DNA of 55,763 nt. It comes from Granulicella sp. (GTDB lineage Bacteria > Acidobacteriota > Terriglobia > Terriglobales > Acidobacteriaceae). The notes under the pieces were generated by a model. It was not told the DNA's origin. It was given only the letters and a program-made list of their open reading frames with translations, and searched no databases. Each line of letters opens with the position of its first letter. Position 1 is the first letter of the stretch. Where the stretch lies: NCBI GenBank assembly GCA_003132145.1, contig PKWU01000002.1:1-55763 (forward strand), read 5' to 3'. The translations under genes and the position numbers were made by a program. Below are positions 21,183 through 30,433 of this stretch, piece by piece.

Positions 21183-21896
21183 ATGCAAGAGTTCTGCCAT
21201 CGCTGCGGGGGGGAGTTGCCGGCGGGGAGCGGTGAGTCGCCGTTCTGCCCCCAGTGCGGTGCGCCGCAACTGAGCCTTTCGCTGGAGAACCAGTCGATGG
21301 AGACGGGCGGGGAGCCGGCTGGCGAGGCGGAAGCGGCAGGCACAACCGGCGCGCTCCCTGATGCGACTCCGCGGCAGGTGGAGTGGAAGACAGCGATCCG
21401 GTGCGCGGTGGCGGTGGCTGGAGTGGGCGCGCTGCTGAGTGTGGGGACGATCCGGGTGGACCTGCTGTCGCCGGTGAGTTTTCTGTGGATCATGAGCGCG
21501 TCGCTGATTACGCTGGGGTTCTACCAGAGGCGGCGGCCAGCGGCGTGGATGGATGTGCGGGTGGGAGCGCGCATCGGGGTGGTGGTGGGCGTGTGTCTGG
21601 CGCTGGAGGTGGGGACTGCCATGGCCGGAGCGGGGTTGGTAGCGCGGTTTGGGCTGCACGCGATGGGCGGCTTCGACGCGCAGATGACGGCGCAGGTGCA
21701 GAAGGCGATCCAGCAGTCCTCGACGCCGGTACCGGCTGAAATGATGGGGCTTCTGGGGTCTCCGGAGTTTCGCGGCGGGATGATACTGGCGGCCTTTGCA
21801 TTCCTTGCGGCGGGGCTGGTGGTGCTGTCGACGCTGGGTGGGGCGTTTGGGGGGCTGCTGGGGCAACTGCGGATGCGGCGCGGGCCGGCGGTGTAA
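21183..21896 (+). CDS. Zinc-ribbon membrane protein
   Basis: 237 residues. The N-terminus is a zinc ribbon with C5, C8, C22 and C25 (FCHRCGGELP and FCPQCGAPQ). A low-complexity linker follows, then four hydrophobic segments (about 65-85, 90-110, 120-145 and 190-220). Such zinc_ribbon_2 plus multi-TM proteins are common in Acidobacteria and have no assigned function. The ATG at 21183 is chosen because the ribbon starts immediately. Upstream in-frame sequence is not conserved-looking and would overlap the intergenic gap. Confidence 0.65.
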   Translation: MQEFCHRCGGELPAGSGESPFCPQCGAPQLSLSLENQSMETGGEPAGEAEAAGTTGALPDATPRQVEWKTAIRCAVAVAGVGALLSVGTIRVDLLSPVSFLWIMSASLITLGFYQRRRPAAWMDVRVGARIGVVVGVCLALEVGTAMAGAGLVARFGLHAMGGFDAQMTAQVQKAIQQSSTPVPAEMMGLLGSPEFRGGMILAAFAFLAAGLVVLSTLGGAFGGLLGQLRMRRGPAV

Positions 21897-22096
21897 GGGC
21901 GGTTCTGTTAATTGAAAAATAATTTTGCACAGGGCCACGCAACCCAGGCAACCTGAGCGATAATTCTGGAATCTCACACTGTGTCTACTTGTATTTTCGG
22001 TTGACATTGTGGGAAGGAACCAGTTCAAAGATCCCCAAACGGATGCGGTTTCTGTCACAGATCAAATGGTGTCGTTCCATTAAATCCAACTATTGG

Positions 22097-22567
22097 ATGG
22101 CCCATATGGTTAAACGCTGTGTCAACTCAAGCTGCCGTGAAGAGTTCAAGCTGCTCAATGGGGGGGATCTGTATGCGCTTGAACGTCGATCTGTGAACAC
22201 AGAGTTCTTCTGGCTCTGTTCCGCGTGCGCCCGCGTGCACGAGTTGTATCTCGACCCGATGGGCTACGTTTCGGTGCGAGACGGGGGCCTGATCCATCGC
22301 ATGCCACCGCCGCATCCCGACGCCAATCTGCGTCTCATCTCTCGCATGATGAGGCCGCGGCCAGACACGATGCCCTCCGGCGAACGAGAGTCTACCTTCA
22401 TGCCAATCAACGAGCCGTTTTTCCGCGGCTTTCCGTATGCAAAGCGGCGTAGAGCGCTAAATTGCGCGAGGGGAGCTCTTCTTGCGAAGATCGATTTCCC
22501 CGCGGAAACCGACGAGGGGGGGCAAAATGGAAAACCAGTCAGTTTTCGATCCGAAGATGCGAAGTGA
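22097..22567 (+). CDS. Hypothetical protein with a Cx4C...CxxC motif
   Basis: About 156 residues if it starts at 22097; ATG 22106 and 22043 are also in frame, and none has a good ribosome site. The N-terminal half carries C8-x4-C13 and C41-x2-C44 (RCVNSSCREEF and FFWLCSACARVHEL), a likely metal-binding ribbon. The C-terminal half is basic and Pro-rich (MPPPHPDANLRLISRMMRPR). The gene is lower in GC than the adjacent pyr operon. No family is recognised. Confidence 0.5.
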   Translation: MAHMVKRCVNSSCREEFKLLNGGDLYALERRSVNTEFFWLCSACARVHELYLDPMGYVSVRDGGLIHRMPPPHPDANLRLISRMMRPRPDTMPSGERESTFMPINEPFFRGFPYAKRRRALNCARGALLAKIDFPAETDEGGQNGKPVSFRSEDAK

Positions 22568-22733
22568 ATGCGTTTCCAGCGACCCGGCTTACCTGGCCCG
22601 CCTCCCGTATGCCACCGGCCTGAAGAAGGCGGTGCGGTCCGTCGAGCAGGACATCTCTCAACACTGCTCCGCCTTTCTTGCGGAGCGGGGTTGCCTCAGT
22701 CCGGGAAAGTCGCGGAAGCAGAGCGCTGACTGA
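22527..22733 (+). CDS. Possible small protein overlapping the previous gene
   Basis: 68 residues beginning MENQSVFDPKMRSECVSSDP, preceded by a strong purine-rich site (GAGGGGGGGC, 5 bases). It overlaps the end of the Cx4C gene by 41 bases in another frame. The middle reads as a plausible helix (LKKAVRSVEQDISQHCSAFL). No homologue is recognised. The ribosome site is the main support, so confidence is low. Confidence 0.35.
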   Translation: MENQSVFDPKMRSECVSSDPAYLARLPYATGLKKAVRSVEQDISQHCSAFLAERGCLSPGKSRKQSAD

Positions 22734-22765
22734 GCGCGACCCTCTCCCCGATTGCCTGAGTTCGG

Positions 22766-22824
22766 TCCTTCCATCTGACGTTTAATCCCCCATCCGACGG
22801 TTGATCCTTCCATCCGACGTTTGC
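22766..22824. repeat. Three tandem 19-20 bp repeats upstream of pyrR
   Basis: Units TCCTTCCATCTGACGTTTAA, TCCCCCATCCGACGGTTGA and TCCTTCCATCCGACGTTTGC follow head to tail. The core CATCYGACGKTT is kept in all three. They end about 137 bases before the pyrR start. The spacing of about two helical turns per unit would suit cooperative protein binding on one face of DNA, but no regulator is known. Confidence 0.75.
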
Positions 22825-22960
22825 AGTCACCGGTGATGCGGCAAAGAGGGTTTTCCACTGCGTTTGGGATTGATTCCAAGCGATGCGGCGGTTTGCGGCG
22901 CAAACGGAGTAGATGGCTGCTATCATCATTTTCGGCGGAGTGAAAGCCGCAAACAGACAT

Positions 22961-23554
22961 ATGAGCGAAACTACGGAAGCGACTACAGGGACCGAGCCGG
23001 AGAAGTCGAGGCTGCGCGAGAAGGGCCGGCTGATGTCGGCGTCGGAGATTGAACGGACGCTGGTGCGGCTGGCGCATGAGATCGTCGAGAAGAACGACGG
23101 GAGCGCGAACCTGGGACTGGTCGGCATCAAGCGGCGCGGCGTTCCGCTGGCCGAGCGGCTGGGCAAGCTGATCGCGGGAATCGAGAAGCACCCGGTGGAG
23201 ACGGGGGTGCTGGACATCAACCTCTATCGCGACGACCTGACGACGACCGGACCGCGGCCTACGGTGGTTCCCGGCGAGATCGGCTTCGACGTGAACGGGC
23301 GCGACATCGTCCTGGTGGACGATGTGCTGTATACCGGGCGCACGGTGCGTGCGGCGCTGGATGCGCTGTTCGACCACGGGCGGCCGAAGAGCGTGCAACT
23401 GCTGGTGCTGATCGACCGCGGACACCGCGAGCTGCCGATCCAGGCGACCTATACGGGGCGCACGGTCCCGACCTCGCGGCGCGAGATCATCGAAGTGAAG
23501 CTGAACGAGATCGACGGGCAGGAGCAGGTGCTGCTGGTCGAGCTGGTGGACTGA
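22961..23554 (+). CDS. pyrR: PyrR: pyrimidine operon regulator / uracil phosphoribosyltransferase
   Basis: 197 residues from the ATG at 22961. The PRPP loop VLVDDVLYTGRTVRAA (117-132) and LGLVGIKRRGVPLAERLG match the PyrR family. In Firmicutes PyrR binds pyr mRNA in the presence of UMP and causes attenuation, and it has weak UPRTase activity. The 20-25 residue N-terminal extension (TEATTGTEPEKSRLREKG) is lineage-specific. It heads pyrR-pyrB-pyrC, with 11 bases before pyrB. I did not find the Bacillus-type binding loop in the leader. Confidence 0.92.
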   Translation: MSETTEATTGTEPEKSRLREKGRLMSASEIERTLVRLAHEIVEKNDGSANLGLVGIKRRGVPLAERLGKLIAGIEKHPVETGVLDINLYRDDLTTTGPRPTVVPGEIGFDVNGRDIVLVDDVLYTGRTVRAALDALFDHGRPKSVQLLVLIDRGHRELPIQATYTGRTVPTSRREIIEVKLNEIDGQEQVLLVELVD

Positions 23555-23565
23555 GGCAGGAGCGC

Positions 23566-24588
23566 GTGACCGAGCGGGCGAAGAGAGCTGCGACGAGGGA
23601 GGCTGGGGCGGATCTGCTCTCTGTAACGCCGGCGGACTGTTCGGCGTATGCGGCGGGATCGCTGCTTTCGGTGGAGCATCTTTCGGTCGCGGATGTGGCC
23701 GAGATTCTGGCGATGACTGCGCGTCTGGAGCGGATGGATGCGGCCCAGTGGGCGCGCGTGCTCCTCGGGCGGACGGTTGCGCTGCTGTTCTACGAGTCGA
23801 GCACGCGGACCAGGACCTCGTTCGAGCTGGCGGCCAAGTCGCTGGGCGCGACCACCACGCTGGTCAGCGACAAGTCCTCGTCGATCGAGAAGGGCGAGAG
23901 CCTGAAGGACACTGGGCTGACGCTGCGTGCGCTGGGCGCGGAGGCGATTATCCTGCGGCATCCGTCGTCGGGCGCGGCGTCTCTGCTGGCGCGGGTGACC
24001 GGGCTGCCGGTGCTGAACGCGGGCGATGGGATGCATCAGCATCCGTCGCAGGCGCTGCTGGACCTGCGGACGATCCTGCTGAGGCAGGGACGGGACGCGA
24101 GTACGGTGGATGCGAAGACGCTGGATGGCATTACGGTGGTGATTACGGGAGACATTCTGCACAGCCGCGTGGCGCGGTCGAATGCGATGCTGCTGCCGCG
24201 GCTGGGCGCGCGGGTGGTGCTGTGCGGGCCACCGGAGTTGCTGCCGGAGAGTGCTCTAGGGCTGGGCACCGGGATTGAGATTGAGCGGGACTTCGATCGT
24301 GCTCTGGCGCGGGCGGACGTGGTGATGATGCTGCGCATACAGAAGGAGCGGCTGGCGGGCTTCGACCTGAACCTGGCGGAGTTTATCGAGCGGTACCAGT
24401 TGAGCGCGGAGCGGCTGGCGGCGATTGCGCCTCACGTTTTAGTGATGCATCCGGGGCCGATCATTCGCGGGCTGGAGATTACGGGCGAGGTGGCGGATGG
24501 CGCGCAGTCGGCGATCGAGCAGCAGGTGAGCCAGGGTCTGGCGATACGGCGCGCGGTGCTGGTGCGGGCGCTTGGGGTGAAGGCATGA
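23566..24588 (+). CDS. pyrB: Aspartate carbamoyltransferase catalytic subunit
   Basis: 340 residues from a GTG start. Makes carbamoyl-aspartate, the first committed step of pyrimidine synthesis. The carbamoyl-phosphate loop ESSTRTRTSFELAAKSLGA (from residue 77), ILRHPSSGAASLL and HPSQALLDLRTIL are all present. There is an extra N-terminal tail of about 30 residues. No pyrI regulatory gene is adjacent, so the enzyme is probably of the unregulated trimer or dihydroorotase-associated type. The latter would fit the directly following pyrC. Confidence 0.95.
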   Translation: MTERAKRAATREAGADLLSVTPADCSAYAAGSLLSVEHLSVADVAEILAMTARLERMDAAQWARVLLGRTVALLFYESSTRTRTSFELAAKSLGATTTLVSDKSSSIEKGESLKDTGLTLRALGAEAIILRHPSSGAASLLARVTGLPVLNAGDGMHQHPSQALLDLRTILLRQGRDASTVDAKTLDGITVVITGDILHSRVARSNAMLLPRLGARVVLCGPPELLPESALGLGTGIEIERDFDRALARADVVMMLRIQKERLAGFDLNLAEFIERYQLSAERLAAIAPHVLVMHPGPIIRGLEITGEVADGAQSAIEQQVSQGLAIRRAVLVRALGVKA

Positions 24589-24655
24589 GCAAAGGTTTAA
24601 CACCGATTTACACCGGCAGGCACCGATTCGATTTTTGGTACGCGGAAGAAGAGCG

Positions 24656-25978
24656 ATGAGCGAGATTTTAATTTTGAATGGGCGCGTGGTGGATCCGGCG
24701 AGCGGGACCGATGGACCGCGCGACGTTCTGGTGCGCGATGGGCGGATTGCGGCGGTGGAGATGTCGGGTGGGCTGGCAGGCGTTGCAGGTTCGATCGCGA
24801 AGGAGAACCAGCTCGATGTGGCGGGGATGGTGGTTGCGCCGGGGCTGATCGACATCCATGTGCATCTGCGCGAGCCGGGGCAGACGCACAAGGAGACGAT
24901 TCGCACGGGCACGGAGGCTGCGGCGGCGGGCGGATTCACCACCGTGGTGGCGATGCCAAATACGACTCCGGTGAACGATTCGGTGAAGAGCCTGCGGTGG
25001 ATACTGGATGCGGCGCGCGGGCCAGTGGTGAAGCTGCTGGCGATGCCGGCGGCGACCTTCGGCAGCCTGGGCTGCGAGATTACGGACTTCCACGAACTGG
25101 TGAAAGCGGGGGCCGTTGGGTTCACCGACGACGGCAGGCCGGTGCTGGAGGACGAGGTGATGCGGGCGGCGCTGGTGGCGGCGGCGGGGCTTGGCGTGCC
25201 GGTCTCGCAGCATGCCGAGGACACGCGGCTGACGGCCGGATGCAGCATGAACGCGGGGCGGGTGGCGTTCCGGCTGGGACTGCGCGGGATGCCGGTGGAG
25301 GCGGAGGCGCGGATTGTGGAGCGCGACCTGCGGCTGCTGCGCGAGATCGAGCGGGTGGAGCGGGTGAGGCCGCACCTGCACGTGCAGCATGTGTCTACAT
25401 CCCGTGCGTTGCACGAAATACGGCGCGCGAAGGCGGAGGGGTTGCATGTGACCTGCGAGGCCGCGCCACACCACTTTACGCTGACCGACGAGGCAATCGG
25501 CGACTACGACACGAACGCGAAGATGAATCCTCCGCTGCGCGCGGAGGCGGATCGCCATGCGCTGATCGAGGGGTTGCTGGACGGGACGGTGGACTGCATT
25601 GCCACCGACCACGCGCCCCATGCCTCGTGGGAGAAAGAGGTAGAGTTCGAGCGCGCGGCGAACGGGATTACGGGGTTGGAGACCGCGCTGGGGCTAGCGT
25701 TGCGCGTGCTGCACCGCGAGCATGGAATGCCGCTCAGCCGCGTGATTGCGCTGATGAGTGCGCATCCGGCGGAGGTGATCGGGCTGAAGGATCGTGGGAA
25801 TCTGCGCGTGGGGAGCTGGGCGGATGTGGTGGTCTTCGACGCGGCGGCGGAGTGGAGCTTTACGGTGGGCGAGTCACGGTCGAAGTCGAAGAACACGCCG
25901 TTCGACGGCGCGGCGATGGTGGGGCGGGTAAGGGCGACGATCTGCGAGGGGCGGGTTGTATATCGCGCAGCACCTTAG
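24656..25978 (+). CDS. pyrC: Dihydroorotase (type I, pyrB-linked)
   Basis: 440 residues from the ATG at 24656, with GAAGAAGAGCG just before it. Closes the ring of carbamoyl-aspartate to dihydroorotate. The metal ligands are in GLIDIHVHLREPGQTHKE (64-81). Further conserved parts are GGFTTVVAMPNTTPVND, HAEDTRL, LHVQHVSTSRALH and ATDHAPHASWEKE (about 317), the last with the catalytic Asp. The length and motif order match the aquifex/Thermus-like type I group that forms complexes with PyrB. The 68-base gap from pyrB contains two copies of CACCGATT and no promoter that I can see. The 232 bases after it (25979-26210) show nothing clear. Confidence 0.95.
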   Translation: MSEILILNGRVVDPASGTDGPRDVLVRDGRIAAVEMSGGLAGVAGSIAKENQLDVAGMVVAPGLIDIHVHLREPGQTHKETIRTGTEAAAAGGFTTVVAMPNTTPVNDSVKSLRWILDAARGPVVKLLAMPAATFGSLGCEITDFHELVKAGAVGFTDDGRPVLEDEVMRAALVAAAGLGVPVSQHAEDTRLTAGCSMNAGRVAFRLGLRGMPVEAEARIVERDLRLLREIERVERVRPHLHVQHVSTSRALHEIRRAKAEGLHVTCEAAPHHFTLTDEAIGDYDTNAKMNPPLRAEADRHALIEGLLDGTVDCIATDHAPHASWEKEVEFERAANGITGLETALGLALRVLHREHGMPLSRVIALMSAHPAEVIGLKDRGNLRVGSWADVVVFDAAAEWSFTVGESRSKSKNTPFDGAAMVGRVRATICEGRVVYRAAP

Positions 25979-26210
25979 GAGCAGGGCAAACCGCCTTGGG
26001 TGAAGTGACGGTTGAAGGTGGAGAACTCACGGAAGCGGTCATAAACCTTTGCGGCTTGGGTGGTCGCGTGGGCGGAACGTGCATCTTACTGGAGTGACGG
26101 GTTGCGAAGGCGGGATCTTTCGGTTCCGCCGCCGCCCCGTTCCGCGCGCAGCAATGCGCGGTGCCGTGCGTCAGATCGGCGCATGAGACGGAAGAACTGA
26201 GGGCGAGACG

Positions 26211-27083
26211 ATGAAGGCGAATTTATTGGTGCGGGCGACTTGGCTACGAGTTGGGGCTGCGATGGTGCTGGGCGTGGCGATGATGGCGGGATGCGCGTCG
26301 CAGCAGGACAAGGCGATCGAGGCGGCGAAGAAGCAGGCGGCGGCCACGGGACAGGCACAGCAGGTGGTCTCGATCGACAAGGCCGGGAATACGACCACGA
26401 CGACGGTGCAGCCGCCAGCTCCGGGGCAGACCGCGCAGGCGGTGACGACGACGGTGACTCCTGCGGCTGCGGCTCCGGCTGGTGCGCCAGCGAATGAGCC
26501 GGCGCAGGCGGGCGGCGGGCAGGGGACAACGCAGGCAGTGGCGGGCGGGCCGCCGGTGATCCAGCCGGCGGATGTGAATATTCCCGCAGGGACGGAGCTT
26601 GTGATCCGCATCAATCAGAGCATTAGCGTGAAACATACGCCGGCGGGGTCTCGCTTCGATGGCGAGGTGGTGGAGTCGTGGGTGGATGCGAACGGGCGGG
26701 TGATCCTGCCCAAGGGCACGCCGGTGGGCGGCGTGGTGGATGTGTCGCACAAGAGGGGACACTTCAAGGGGGCTTCGATTTTGGAGCTTCGGCTGACCTC
26801 GCTGACGCTGAATGGGACGCGCTATCCGCTGGAGACGCGCGACCTGACGCGGACGAAGAAGGGCAAGGGCAAACGGTCGGCAGCGTTTATCGGCGGCGGA
26901 ACGGGGCTGGGAATGCTGATCGGCGGCGTGGCCTCGGGAGGCACGGGACTGCTGATCGGAGGACTGGCCGGAGCGGGCGGGGGAACGGCGCTGGGCGGGT
27001 TGACCGGGAACCGCGACATCGTTATTCCGGCGGAGTCGATTGTGCACTTCAGACTGGCGGACGATCTTACGCTACAGCAGTAG
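26211..27083 (+). CDS. Lipoprotein with C-terminal glycine-zipper region
   Basis: 290 residues. The lipobox VAMMAGC puts the lipid on C28. A Thr/Ala/Pro-rich low-complexity stretch (about 55-115) follows. The central domain (ADVNIPAGTELVIRINQSIS, then LPKGTPVGGVVDVSHKRGHF) resembles the domain found in TrbI/VirB10-like and acidobacterial envelope proteins. The C-terminal GGGTGLGMLIGGVASGGTG (about 228-246) and the continued Gly repeats to 268 form a glycine zipper that could span a membrane. The ending VIPAESIVHFRLADDLTL is typical of this acidobacterial family. The gene is followed by a strong terminator. Confidence 0.7.
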   Translation: MKANLLVRATWLRVGAAMVLGVAMMAGCASQQDKAIEAAKKQAAATGQAQQVVSIDKAGNTTTTTVQPPAPGQTAQAVTTTVTPAAAAPAGAPANEPAQAGGGQGTTQAVAGGPPVIQPADVNIPAGTELVIRINQSISVKHTPAGSRFDGEVVESWVDANGRVILPKGTPVGGVVDVSHKRGHFKGASILELRLTSLTLNGTRYPLETRDLTRTKKGKGKRSAAFIGGGTGLGMLIGGVASGGTGLLIGGLAGAGGGTALGGLTGNRDIVIPAESIVHFRLADDLTLQQ

Positions 27084-27102
27084 AGGCGGCGGGTTGCGAG
27101 CA

Positions 27103-27130
27103 AAAGGCCCATCCTGACGGATGGGCCTTT
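27103..27130. terminator. Bidirectional-looking terminator hairpin
   Basis: A perfect 12-bp stem, AAAGGCCCATCC, loop TGAC, GGATGGGCCTTT, followed by GTTGTGG. It lies 20 bases after the stop of the glycine-zipper lipoprotein and between two convergent genes, so it may serve both. Confidence 0.85.
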
Positions 27131-27147
27131 GTTGTGGGCTGCTCGCT

Positions 27148-27182
27148 CCCATCCATTCCGCAAAGAACGCGGAATGGATGGG
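27148..27182. repeat. REP-like palindrome (GGATGGGGCAACC type)
   Basis: A perfect 14-bp inverted repeat, CCCATCCATTCCGC, loop AAAGAAC, GCGGAATGGATGGG, followed by GCAACC. It sits 18 bases after the terminator. The GGATGGGGCA-CC end also occurs in the unit inside ftsK at 50539-50576. Confidence 0.8.
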
Positions 27183-27203
27183 GCAACCGCATTTCAGAAG
27201 CAG

Positions 27204-28025
27204 CTATTGCTGGAGGAACTCCAGCAGGTCGGTGTTGACTTGGTTCTTGTGCGTCGAGCAGAGGCCGTGGGATGCGCCGGGGTAGATCTTGAGCGTGGCG
27301 GCGGGAATGAGCTTTGCGGTGGCGAGTGCGGAGGCGGCGATGGGAACCATCTGGTCGGCGTCGCCGTGCAGGATCAGGGTGGGGATGTTGAACTTTTTCA
27401 GGTCCTGGGTGAAGTCGGTCTCGGAGAAGGCCTTGACGCTGTCGAAGACGGCCTTGAGGCTGGCGGTCATGCCCTGTTGCCAGAAGGAATCGCGCAGGCC
27501 CTGGGAGACTTTACTGTCGGGCTTGTTTGCGCCGTAAAAGGGCGCGCTGACGTCTTTGAAGAACTGGGAGCGGTCGGCGAGGATGGAGGCGCGGATCTGG
27601 TCGAAGACCTCGATGGGCAGGCCGCCGGAGTTGGCTGCGGTCTTGAGCATCAGCGGCGGCACTGCGCCGATGAGGACGGCCTTGGCGACGCGGCTGGTGC
27701 CGTGGCGGCCGATGTAGCGGGCCACCTCGCCGCCGCCCATGGAGTGGCCGACGTGGACGGCATGCTGCAGGTCGAGGGCGTGGACGAGCTGAGCGAGATC
27801 GTCGGCGTAGGTGTCCATGTCGTTGCCGAGCCAGGGCTGGCTGGAGCCGCCGTGGCCGCGGCGGTCGTGGGCGATGCATCGGTAGCCGTGCGAGGCGAGG
27901 AAGAGCATCTGGTCCTCGAAGGCGTCGGAGCTGAGCGGCCAGCCGTGGCTGAAGACGACGGGTTGGCCTGTTCCCCAGTCCTTGTAGTAGATCTGGGTGC
28001 CGTCTTTGGTGGTCATTGTGCTCAT
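27204..28025 (-). CDS. Alpha/beta hydrolase (non-heme chloroperoxidase/esterase family)
   Basis: 273 residues. The family signature is clear: the oxyanion segment [12 protein letters not shown] (25-36), the nucleophile elbow GHSMGG with S95, the acid D224 in HGDADQMVP, and H253 in GASHGL. The second landmark [10 protein letters not shown] is typical of cofactor-free haloperoxidases and arylesterases. There is no signal peptide, so it is cytoplasmic. The start is supported by AAGGAG before ATG 28025. The physiological substrate cannot be told from sequence. It stands alone between convergent and divergent neighbours. Confidence 0.9.
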   Translation of the reverse strand: MSTMTTKDGTQIYYKDWGTGQPVVFSHGWPLSSDAFEDQMLFLASHGYRCIAHDRRGHGGSSQPWLGNDMDTYADDLAQLVHALDLQHAVHVGHSMGGGEVARYIGRHGTSRVAKAVLIGAVPPLMLKTAANSGGLPIEVFDQIRASILADRSQFFKDVSAPFYGANKPDSKVSQGLRDSFWQQGMTASLKAVFDSVKAFSETDFTQDLKKFNIPTLILHGDADQMVPIAASALATAKLIPAATLKIYPGASHGLCSTHKNQVNTDLLEFLQQ

Positions 28026-28190
28026 GGGTGGTTTCTCCTTATGTCCTGACCGTTGTGGCGATGGCCTGACAACATCGTATGATGCCGAGGACGCGGTGCA
28101 TGGATGGGCGCGCCAGAGCGTCTCTGCTATAGAGGCACACCGAAGCCGGCGGGGAACTCTTCCGGTGCTGAGGACGAGGAGAATTTGCCG

Positions 28191-28910
28191 CTAAAAGCGG
28201 AGGAAGAAGCCGATGGTGGGTTCGCTGGTGACGGTGCGGCGTGTGATGGTGAGGTAGTTCTGCTGGAAGTCGGGCGCGAGATAGATGAGCTGGCGGAAGC
28301 CCACACGGACGCCGAGGTGGCTCGCGCTGCCGGTGAAGGTGTCTTCGACGCCGAAGTTGTAGTAGTAGGCGGCGCGGTACTGGAATGGGAGGCCCTCTCC
28401 GCCGTAGGGTGTGGGTTTGAAGCTGATGGTGCCGCCGCCGGCGCCGAGGTAGGGCTGGACGCCGAAGAGCTTCGGCGTGTGGGCGACGTAGCCGAGGGTC
28501 ATCTCGCGGACGCCGGTTTGCGCGCTTTGCAGCAGGTTCGGGACGAGCGGGGGCGTGAAGGTGAAGTTCTGGGTAGTGCGGGAGTTGCCGAAGTTGAACT
28601 CGAAGCCGACCAACGGCTTAGCGACGTAGCGCAGGGTGATGAGTTCGCCGACCGTGCTGCTGGGAGAGATGAGGAGATTGTTATGGGTGGTGGAGGCGTC
28701 GCGCTGCTCGATGCCGGAGACGCTGGTGCTGATGGTGCCGGCGGCGCTGACGGCGAGGTCGAAGCGGTCGAGCTGTTTCTGGAAGGGGGTGAGCGGCGTG
28801 GCTTCCTGTCCGATGGCCTGCGCTGCCGTGAGGCTGAGGAGGCAGAGCAGAACGGCTGGGACGAGCAGGCTGGCGCCAGCAGAGACAGGTCGGCGAAACG
28901 GATTCGGCAT
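28191..28910 (-). CDS. Outer-membrane beta-barrel protein, probable
   Basis: 239 residues from ATG 28910. A signal peptide (about 1-35, LLVPAVLLCLLSLTAAQAIG) is followed by alternating-pattern strands such as LVGFEFNFGNSRTTQNFTF, HLGVRVGFRQLIYLAPDF and YYYNFGVEDTF. It ends EPTIGFFLRF, and a final aromatic residue is the usual BAM targeting end. This fits a small 8-stranded barrel of the OmpA/OmpW type. The frame is open to 29084, but that part would overlap the divergent permease gene and hide the signal peptide. Its function is not known. Confidence 0.65.
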   Translation of the reverse strand: MPNPFRRPVSAGASLLVPAVLLCLLSLTAAQAIGQEATPLTPFQKQLDRFDLAVSAAGTISTSVSGIEQRDASTTHNNLLISPSSTVGELITLRYVAKPLVGFEFNFGNSRTTQNFTFTPPLVPNLLQSAQTGVREMTLGYVAHTPKLFGVQPYLGAGGGTISFKPTPYGGEGLPFQYRAAYYYNFGVEDTFTGSASHLGVRVGFRQLIYLAPDFQQNYLTITRRTVTSEPTIGFFLRF

Positions 28911-29068
28911 GAAGAACGGACTCCCTTGCGGCGAAAGAATGCGCTTCCGTAAGTCTACTCTGTACGGGCGGTTGTTGGTGGGGTGTGCTGGCGATGCTAT
29001 CGGGTGAATGGGGACGGCTGGTATCATCAGTGCGATCCAAATCAGGCTGAATCGGAGGGAGCGCAGAG

Positions 29069-30433
29069 ATGCAGGTTTCGACATCGGTGGGGAGCAGAAC
29101 GGCTGAGAGCAGCAAGGGCGCGGCGGTGTTTCCGTTGGGGCAGATGGCGCTCTTCGTACTGGTTTTGGTGCTGTTCTTTCTGTGGGGGATGTCGAACAAC
29201 CTGACAGACATTCTGGTGCAGCAGTTCCGCAAGTCGTTCGAGCTGTCGCGGTTCAGCGCGCAGTTGGTGTCGACGGCGAACTTTACCGGGTACTTCTGCA
29301 TGGCGATTCCGGCGGCGCTGGTGATGCGGCGCTGGGGATACAAGATCGGGATGGTGACGGGGCTGTGCCTGTTCGGGGCGGGGATGGTTCTGTTCTGGCC
29401 GGCGGCGGTGAGCGGGAAGTATGTACCGTTCCTGGTGGCTCTGTTCGCGGTGGGATGCGGCGCGTCGATTCTGGAGACGGCGGCCAACCCGTTCATGGCG
29501 CAGTTCGGGCCGGCAGAGACAAGCGAACGGCGGCTGAACTTTGCCCAGATGTTCAATCCTCCGGGGACGATCCTTGGGGTGTGGGTGGGGAGGCAGTTCA
29601 TCCTGTCGGGTGTGGAGCTGACGCCGGCCGAGGTGGCCGCGAAGAAGGCGGCGGGGACGTATGTGGCGTATCTGCATGGTGAGATCATGCGGGTGGTGCC
29701 GACGTACATTGCGCTGGGGACGGTGGTGCTTCTGTTTGCGCTGGTGCTGGCGCGGATGAAATTTCCCAAGATGACGAGCGAGCACGAGGGCGATTCGGGC
29801 GGGCACGGCAGCTTCCGCGCGCTGCGTCACTATCCACAACTGTGGTTCGCGGTTGCGGCGAATGTGTGCAACGTGGGCGGACAGATCTGCATGTGGAGCA
29901 ACATCATCTTCTACCTGAAGCAGTACACGCCACTGGGCGAGAAGACGGCGGCGAACTACATCATCTACTCGCTGGTGGCGATGCTGGCGGGGCGGTTCCT
30001 GACCACGCCGCTGATGAAGTACATCTCGGCCAGCAGGCTGCTGGGGCTCTATGGCGTGGCGAACGTTGTGCTGATGGCGCTGGCGGTGACTCGGCCGGGG
30101 ATGCTGGGCGCGTGGGCGATTGTGGGCGGAAGCTTCTTCCTGTCGATCATGTTCCCGACGATCTTTGCGCTGGGGCTGAAGGGACTGGGCGAGAACACCA
30201 AGCTGGGCGGGTCGATGCTGGTGATGGCCATCGTGGGCGGAGCGTTCTTCCCGCTGCTGCTGGGATGGATTGCGCGCAGCACGGGGAGCATGGCGCTGGG
30301 CTACATGGTGCCGCTGTTCTGCTTTGCGGGGGTGGCGGCGTATGGGTTTGCCGCGCCGCTGATCCTGCCGCCACCGGGCAATACCGACCCGGAGGCTGGG
30401 GCGATTGTGGCCGAGTTTGGGCAGGGATTTTAG
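29069..30433 (+). CDS. FucP-type sugar:proton symporter (MFS)
   Basis: 454 residues, 12 predicted TM segments. FFLWGMSNNLTDILVQQFRK (TM1), GCGASILETAANPFMAQFGP and NFAQMFNPPGTILGVWVG are hallmarks of the L-fucose permease / glucose-galactose transporter branch of the MFS. The likely substrate is a hexose or deoxyhexose taken up with protons across the inner membrane. The specificity is not clear. An ideal ribosome site (GGAGGG) lies before ATG 29069. It overlaps the end of the next, convergent gene by four bases. No catabolic genes are adjacent. Confidence 0.9.
   Translation: MQVSTSVGSRTAESSKGAAVFPLGQMALFVLVLVLFFLWGMSNNLTDILVQQFRKSFELSRFSAQLVSTANFTGYFCMAIPAALVMRRWGYKIGMVTGLCLFGAGMVLFWPAAVSGKYVPFLVALFAVGCGASILETAANPFMAQFGPAETSERRLNFAQMFNPPGTILGVWVGRQFILSGVELTPAEVAAKKAAGTYVAYLHGEIMRVVPTYIALGTVVLLFALVLARMKFPKMTSEHEGDSGGHGSFRALRHYPQLWFAVAANVCNVGGQICMWSNIIFYLKQYTPLGEKTAANYIIYSLVAMLAGRFLTTPLMKYISASRLLGLYGVANVVLMALAVTRPGMLGAWAIVGGSFFLSIMFPTIFALGLKGLGENTKLGGSMLVMAIVGGAFFPLLLGWIARSTGSMALGYMVPLFCFAGVAAYGFAAPLILPPPGNTDPEAGAIVAEFGQGF

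Noticed and set aside
22766-22824. CRISPR array
   Set aside because: The units are directly adjacent, 19-20 bases long, without spacers, and there are no cas genes.
22640-22960. PyrR-binding attenuator
   Set aside because: No Bacillus-type PyrR RNA consensus, and no terminator with a T run before pyrR could be seen.
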